Source of the DNA: Symbiodinium natans
Lineage: Eukaryota; Sar; Dinophyceae; Suessiales; Symbiodiniaceae
NCBI GenBank assembly: GCA_905221605.1
Contig: CAJNDS010002712.1
Coordinates: forward strand, 325,001-389,000
Direction: 5' to 3'
Length of the DNA: 64,000 nt
Numbering within the stretch: the first letter of the stretch is position 1; each line of letters starts with the position of its first letter. The notes beneath the pieces were generated by a model, which was not told where the DNA came from, did no database searches, and worked only from the letters and a program-made list of their open reading frames with translations. Positions 59,071 to 64,000 of this stretch are shown here, piece by piece. A program made the translations under genes and the position numbers.

Positions 59071-59234
59071 TCCAATCCACAGTCTCGAGCAAATTGTTCA
59101 GGTCACTTCTGCTGGAGTTTTTATGGGAGTCCTTCCCCCCTTTAAAAACCACCGCGCATGGCGGAACGTAGTATTTTTATCTGGAAATGAGGAAAAAGTG
59201 TGGGCATATGGGGGGGGGGGGGTAGCATATATAA

Positions 59235-59965
59235 GTATATATTTTTTTTTGGTTTTTATATATGTACATATATATATATGTATTTAAATATACATACGAA
59301 AGTGCTGCAGGCCTGGACGGTGGAATTTGCAGAATCTTCACGGTGAGCTTTCCAGTATCACACAATGGAACTATGCCGCAAACAGTTTGACATGCGGATC
59401 GCGTTATTTAGCAAGTTGTGCATGCTGCGTGAGAACGTCCCCATGAAGCCTGCGTTGCGGGACTATGCTTGAACACAACAACTGAATGAGCAGGGCAGTG
59501 CTGGTACAATACAAACTCGGCCACTGACGCTCTTCTTCACGGGACCGGGCCCTCCAGCGACCGGCCCCAATGAAATGGTTGTGCTTCGACGAGCAGGTGG
59601 CAATGCTCGGGGCTGTTTCGTGTTGAGTGGGCGCGTGCGATCTATGACTTTATGGCAGTCGCAAGAATGCACTTTGAGCATTGCTTTTTGCTGGATAATT
59701 CGGTATTTCAATTTTTCTTTCCTCGCGGGCACATCTCAATCTTATTGTCATGGATTCTTCCCCACTGTTCCGGTATTAACAACAGCTCCCATCACAGGAA
59801 CTCTCTTGACAAGGAACCCACCCTCGGGACCCCAACGCCAGGTTCTCCGTGTCACCACCTCTCTCACCCAGTTTTTTAATCCGGTTTCCCTGGCAAGCGC
59901 TGCTCGCGACAGCCCAGCCGCGTATTGGCCAGTCTTGTGGCGGTTCTGTTACAGAAAGGCGGGGG
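59235..59965. other. No recognised gene
   Basis: AT microsatellite at 59225-59290, then mixed DNA. The plus frame 59575-60045 lacks RT N-terminal motifs. A minus frame of 89 codons has no known domain. Confidence 0.3.
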
Positions 59966-59969
59966 AAAA

Positions 59970-61480
59970 ACAGAAAATTCAATGCAGCCACTGTTGCCCT
60001 ACGTGCGCCAATTCTACGCCGGCTCAGGCACTGCTCAGGAGGTGAGGCAGGCGGAAGGTGGGGAACAGGGCGACCCCCTGATGCCCGCCCTGTTCTCCTT
60101 GGCCATCCAGCCCGCGCTGCACCGGGGGTCCTTCTGCGGGATGGCGAGGCCACTTTTGCATTCCTAGACGACGTCTATAATAGCGTCGTACTGCCTGAGC
60201 GCGTGCAGTCCTTGCATGACGCGATTGCTGAAGCCATGTGGGCCCATGCGCGAGTGCAGCTCAACGCAGGCAAGACACGCCTTTGGAACAACGCGGGCGA
60301 AAAAACCCTGCAACTCGCCGCCGTTTGCCGATCCCCAGACGACGATGTTTGGGTCAGCGACTGGGCCCTGCCGGCGGACCGCCAAGGCCCCTCCGTTCTC
60401 GGCGCCTTGCTGGGGTCGTATGAGTTCGTCCGGCGCCAACTCCCAGCCAAGCGCGAGTCCCAGGACCGCCTGCTCCGGGGCATCCCGTGTGTTGCCGACC
60501 TGCAAGCCGCGTGGCTGCTCTTGCACTTCTGCGCGTCGCCCCGTGCCAACTACCTCCTCCGCGTCCTGCCGCCGCATTTTGCCCAAGTCTTTGCGGCTGA
60601 CCATGACATCGCCATCGCGCGGTGCTTTTCCGTGCTTTTGGATTGCCATGACGAGGCCCTGCTTCCGCAGAGCCTTCGTGCGGCGCAGTTGGCGCTGCGG
60701 CTTGGCGGCCTCTGCTTGCGTAGCGCTGAGGCCGACCGACGCGCGGCATATTGGCCGGTCATCCACACGGGCCCCCACAGCCCTCGCCACACGGCCCCCT
60801 CTGCCCGTGGCATCGATGAGCCTGGCGATCATTTGAGGGGAAGGCAGCGCTGTGCGCCCGGACCCGTGATGAGCGCATGTGCGACCTGCGCGCTCTGCTG
60901 CTCTTGCAGTGCGAGCCCTCACTGTCGCGCCCACCCATGACGGCGTCGTCATTCCCAGCGCGCAATTTCGGGTGCTCCAGCTTCGACGCTTGCGACTCCC
61001 GCTCCCGCTGGCCCCCCCGTGTCTGCAGCTGCCACGGGCGCCTAGACGCCCTGGGAGACCACCGGAGCGCATGCGCCACCTCGGGAGTGCTTGCGACGCG
61101 TGCACATGTGTGCACTGCCGCTCGAATGGGCGGCGCCAACGGCCTCCCACTTTGGCATGGGGCCCAACCCGCGCTCGACGCCACCATTGATATCCCCTGA
61201 TGCCGGCTTTGTATGCGCTGGGAGTCGCGTCGGAGGCCGCTGGAGCCCCCAAGCGGATGCAGCGAGCGGAGGGGGCGGCCATCAAAATCGTCGAGGACAG
61301 GTTTGTCCGGCACAGTACACCGGCTGCATGGCCTCCTCCGCCACCCGTGCTTCCATTCGCCGGGCTCGGCGGTCTCTTCTGCTCGGTCGGGCAGGTGGGC
61401 ATGCTGGCCCGCGCGTCAGCAAGGCAGCGGACCGCCAAATCCGCACAGGCCGGGCACGTTCGCGGAGCACAGTGAGGGCA
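59970..61480 (+). pseudogene. Non-LTR (LINE-type) reverse transcriptase, 5'-truncated and frameshifted
   Basis: The sequence enters in mid-domain with QPLLPYVRQFYAGSG (59984) and EVRQAEGGEQGDPLMPALF (to about 60095), the QGDPL-x-P-x-L-F motif. After a frameshift (60100-60160) the frame ending at 60940 has FAFLDDVYNSV, the F-x-D-D catalytic box at 60155-60175, then HARVQLNAGKTRLWNNAG and VLGALLGSYEFV. Another shift near 60860 leads to CSCHGRLDALGDHRSACAT (a C-x-C ... D-H-R-x-x-C zinc motif) and NGLPLWHGAQPALDATI, characteristic of this dinoflagellate RT group. Fragments such as CAGSRVGGRWS continue to about 61480. No endonuclease domain is present. Confidence 0.75.
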
Positions 61481-61489
61481 TCGGCCCCG

Positions 61490-62960
61490 GTGCCCATGCA
61501 GTACGCTGCGGGGCCGGTGCACGTGGCCTGCGACCGTCCCCACCCTCCAAGGCTACCTGGGAGTATAAGGTGGCGCCCACACAAGCCGGTAGTTGCCCCA
61601 GGGATTTTAGCTCACGCCACTTTGGCTATTCTCGTCTCGGTGTAGTTTCTTGTCAGCCCGCCCTTGGGCACCTGGAGGGCCGCGACTGCTCCTGGGCGCG
61701 AAGTGCGCAGCTCGAGGGTCGAACGTAGGGTGCAGTCCGGCAGAGGCCGAAAAACCGTAGTTGGCACTGCCATAGTCTTGCGTTCAACCGCTGCCCTTCT
61801 GCCTGGCTTGGCTTCTGCTGCTTTCGTGTTGTTCGCTGTGCGTGCGGAAAGGGCGCCTGCTTCACGCGTCCCTTGCTTGCGCTCGGCCGCTGCTTCCTTG
61901 GACGCCTGCGGGGCGCTGCCGGGTTCGCGCTGTGCATAACGTCCCGGCCGCGGCCTTAGTTGCACAGTTTCTTCTGTTTGCCTTGGCTTGGGTCTGCCGA
62001 GCGCTGCGGTCCCACTGGCCGCTGCTCGTGCCCGGGATCCGGTGCTGCCCTACAACGTGTTGTTTGCGCGTGTGGCCGCTCTGCGCGCCGCCGCTGCCCA
62101 CCGCACGCTTTCTGGCCCGCCTTCGCCGAGGCCGTTTTTGTCTTTTTCCCACGCCTGGCCCTGTGTCTGTATACAACAACCACTGGACCCGGAGGCGCTG
62201 GCATGTGGCGCCGTGCGTCTTCCCCGCCCCTTCTTGCCGAGGCCCCCAGACCCGACGAACCATGTGATCGCCTCCGCGGATGGCAGCGACGTGCTGCCCA
62301 CGGCTGTGACGAGCGCGCGTTTGAGATGGCTCTTTCGAACGATCACCTGTCTCGTGAGCGCTGCTGCTATCACAGGCCGGGCCACACTTTTCGCGTGTTC
62401 TCGCGGTTGTACCCACACATGAGGATGTCACGCTCCGTGTCCTCCTCCTTCGCCGGTTGTCCCTGCCGCTCCCGCTTGCTCCGCGGACCTGCGCTTGCCC
62501 CGCTGGCAGGCGACTCCCACCCACAACCGCCTCCCCATGCGTGCTGTCCGAGGCCCAGGCGCGTGCTCAGGGACCCATGTTGCAGGCGAAAGAAAGCCCG
62601 AAAGAGAAAACAACAAAACACGGAACCTTTTCTTCTGTGACCACATCTGCCGCTTCCTTGCCGCGCCTGAGGGACACGTGGTGCCCAACAGTGGCTCATC
62701 GACACCACCGCGCCGTGGATCTGGAAGGGCCGAGCCACCTGCCGCTGTGCTGAGCCGGCCCAAACGGCCGCAAACCGGGGACATCCCAGGTCTGTACACA
62801 CCGAAACGATCTCCAACATTCACACGAAAATCGCAGCGACGGCGGTCAGCAGGGTCGACGCCTGGAGTCGACGTCCAACGCAAGGCTCGGAGCGAGTCGT
62901 CCATAACCCTGCAGCAGCTCTGCAGTGTCGCTGGACAATAACTGCCCGCACTGCACAAAC
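61490..62960. other. GC-rich region, strand and coding uncertain
   Basis: Frames of 100-226 codons overlap on both strands, as expected in GC-rich DNA. The plus frame 62495-62941 contains GHVVPNSGSSTPPRRGSG and a basic tail and might belong to the same gene as the next entry in another register. Nothing certain. Confidence 0.25.
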
Positions 62961-62963
62961 TAG

Positions 62964-64000
62964 AGCAAGGTCAGCATCGTCCTCCTTGCGGAAAATTGTC
63001 GCTTTGTCGCGTGTGGTCAGTGCGTGTGGCCCGCCGCAGATCAGGTTGCTGTTCAGAATTTTTCGGGGCGGCATGATGCGGGTTGTGGTGCTGGCGACGT
63101 GCCGCAAGTAGTGGAACCTGTCGTCCAGAATCGCTCGGGGCCGCGTGCTGCAGGTTCTAGCGTTTGCGATGCTCCAGCGTCCACTGCCGCGGGCGCCGCT
63201 CCGCAACTCACCCATTTCACACGGTTTTTGTGCCTTCCGCGAGATGAATATGTTCAGCGTGTACAAAACATGATTGACGCACATGCTCTTGATGACATCG
63301 GCCAGCCAAACTTGCGTATTGAAGGCCCAACATCATGGGGAGTGTGGCTACGCATTAGTGAACCCAGTCGTTCTGAGTCCGGCAGACCTTGTCGGATTAG
63401 ATGTGGAGTTCTGTACCATGTAGCTCAAATGAAAGTTTACTTCCATGGGGAGGAACAGGCGACCCGTCAAATGTTGTTGCCTCTCTTCGAGCCTTGGACG
63501 TACGTGTCTTTGGATGCTTGTCCTGATCGACGGCCCGGCGCAGAGTTTCATGTGCCGCGTCCGCTTATTTTGGACGGTCCTGTTCCCAGTTCTGTTTCCA
63601 ATGTCCCTTCCTCAGCTGATTCGGTTCCGTGTTCTGAGGCACATCCTGCAGGCCCGCCAACTCCGGCTGCTTGTTTGGCAACTCGTGCTGGTGGGCCTGC
63701 TGCGCCAACAGTTGCAACAATTCCGGGATGTGATCCACACGCGCCTGCTGAAGTCCTGTGTCCCCCAGTGGTGTCGTCCGGTGATGAAAATGCTACGGCT
63801 GCGGCTGGAGTGCCTTCGGCCAACTCTCACTGGGCATTGTTGTCGCAGTTAGTTGGGCAACTGGTGGAGCACCAAGGGCGCATGCAGGAGCTTTTATCGG
63901 AAATTCGGGACCGCTTCGTTCCGATGGTTGATCCTGTGAACCATAACCGCAGCCATTGCTCCTTTGCCCAGTGTCCCCAGTTAAATACACCCGGGTGTAT
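62964..64000 (+). CDS. Long open frame running off the right edge (unrecognised, Gag-like?)
   Basis: After a TAG at 62961-62963 the plus frame (codons starting at 62964) has no stop through 64000, about 345 codons; the first methionine is near 63271. It reads TRFLCLPRDEYVQRVQNMID and GPTSWGVWLRISEPS, then LYHVAQMKVYFHGEEQATRQ, a Pro/Ala-rich middle (SEAHPAGPPTPAACLATRAG) and LVGQLVEHQGRMQELLSEIR, a short coiled-coil-like helix, followed by DRFVPMVDPV. I do not recognise a family. Low-complexity middle plus a coiled coil would fit a retroelement ORF1/Gag, given the LINE fragment upstream, but this is a guess. The gene is partial. Confidence 0.5.

Larger units (their letters stand above)
56862..59230. 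mobile_element. Non-coding repeat element with inverted ends, about 2.37 kb
   Basis: The sequence CCATATGCCCACACTTTTTC next to a C run and an AT palindrome at 56862-56931 recurs inverted at about 59187-59228, with GAGGAAAAAGTGTGGGC and a G run. Between them lie a 240-bp hairpin array (57041-57770) and a 400-bp higher-order repeat (57800-59070). No coding. The left end is a perfect 40-nt palindrome (56862-56901). The ends look like terminal inverted repeats; no target duplication was established. Confidence 0.7.

Noticed and set aside
61862-62524. 220-codon Arg-rich minus frame
   Set aside because: GC-rich shadow; the overlapping plus frame is just as long and neither shows a domain.

Overview
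The window looks like nuclear DNA of a eukaryotic alga, most probably a dinoflagellate. No database search was possible. The reasons are: degenerate TTTAGGG/CCCTAAA tracts scattered through the interior; split genes with short exons; a very high load of satellites, minisatellites and foldback repeats; tyrosine-recombinase (DIRS-like), Copia-like and non-LTR retroelements; and domain types I associate with dinoflagellates (acyltransferase 3 in tandem copies, AP2-like plus ASCH). I found no intact dinoflagellate spliced leader, only one weak relic near 53.77 kb. There are no operons, Shine-Dalgarno sites or dense coding, so this is not bacterial.

Layout. 1-7.2 kb: a DIRS-like retroelement on the minus strand, cut by the left edge, ordered recombinase, Gag, methyltransferase-like, reverse transcriptase, RNase H, and decayed. 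7.3-8.5 kb: a TG-rich repeat block. 9.9-13.9 kb and 16.3-19.3 kb: two tandem minus-strand multi-exon genes, each with pieces of an acyltransferase-3 membrane enzyme interrupted by a C-type lectin domain. Their last two exons are nearly identical while their 5' exons have diverged. 20.0-28.8 kb: a second, better preserved DIRS-like element with the same unusual order. 29.9-31.5 kb: a 44-bp dyad repeat in two inverted arrays.

31.5-37.9 kb is mostly oligopyrimidine and degenerate repeats with one unplaced reading frame. 38.3-39.1 kb holds an AP2-like/ASCH gene. 39.5-43.2 kb is a field of 42-bp, about 61-bp and 74-bp tandem arrays with a segmental duplication and a foldback element. 43.9-46.9 kb holds frameshifted remnants of a zinc-finger/kinase-like gene. 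47.1-51.3 kb is a Copia-like element whose integrase is split by an inversion. 53.0-53.6 kb holds internal telomere-like DNA. 56.86-59.23 kb is a non-coding unit with inverted ends, made of a 240-bp hairpin array and a 400-bp higher-order repeat. 59.97-61.5 kb is a 5'-truncated non-LTR reverse transcriptase. The last kilobase is an open frame that leaves the window.

The most interesting points are: the shared, circularly permuted gene order and the H-x-x-K recombinases of the two DIRS-like elements; the methyltransferase-like domain fused ahead of the reverse transcriptase; the lectin domain nested in the acyltransferase gene; telomere-like tracts inside introns; and the 56.9-59.2 kb repeat element. 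Exon limits are approximate (tens of bases) because splice sites were judged by eye.
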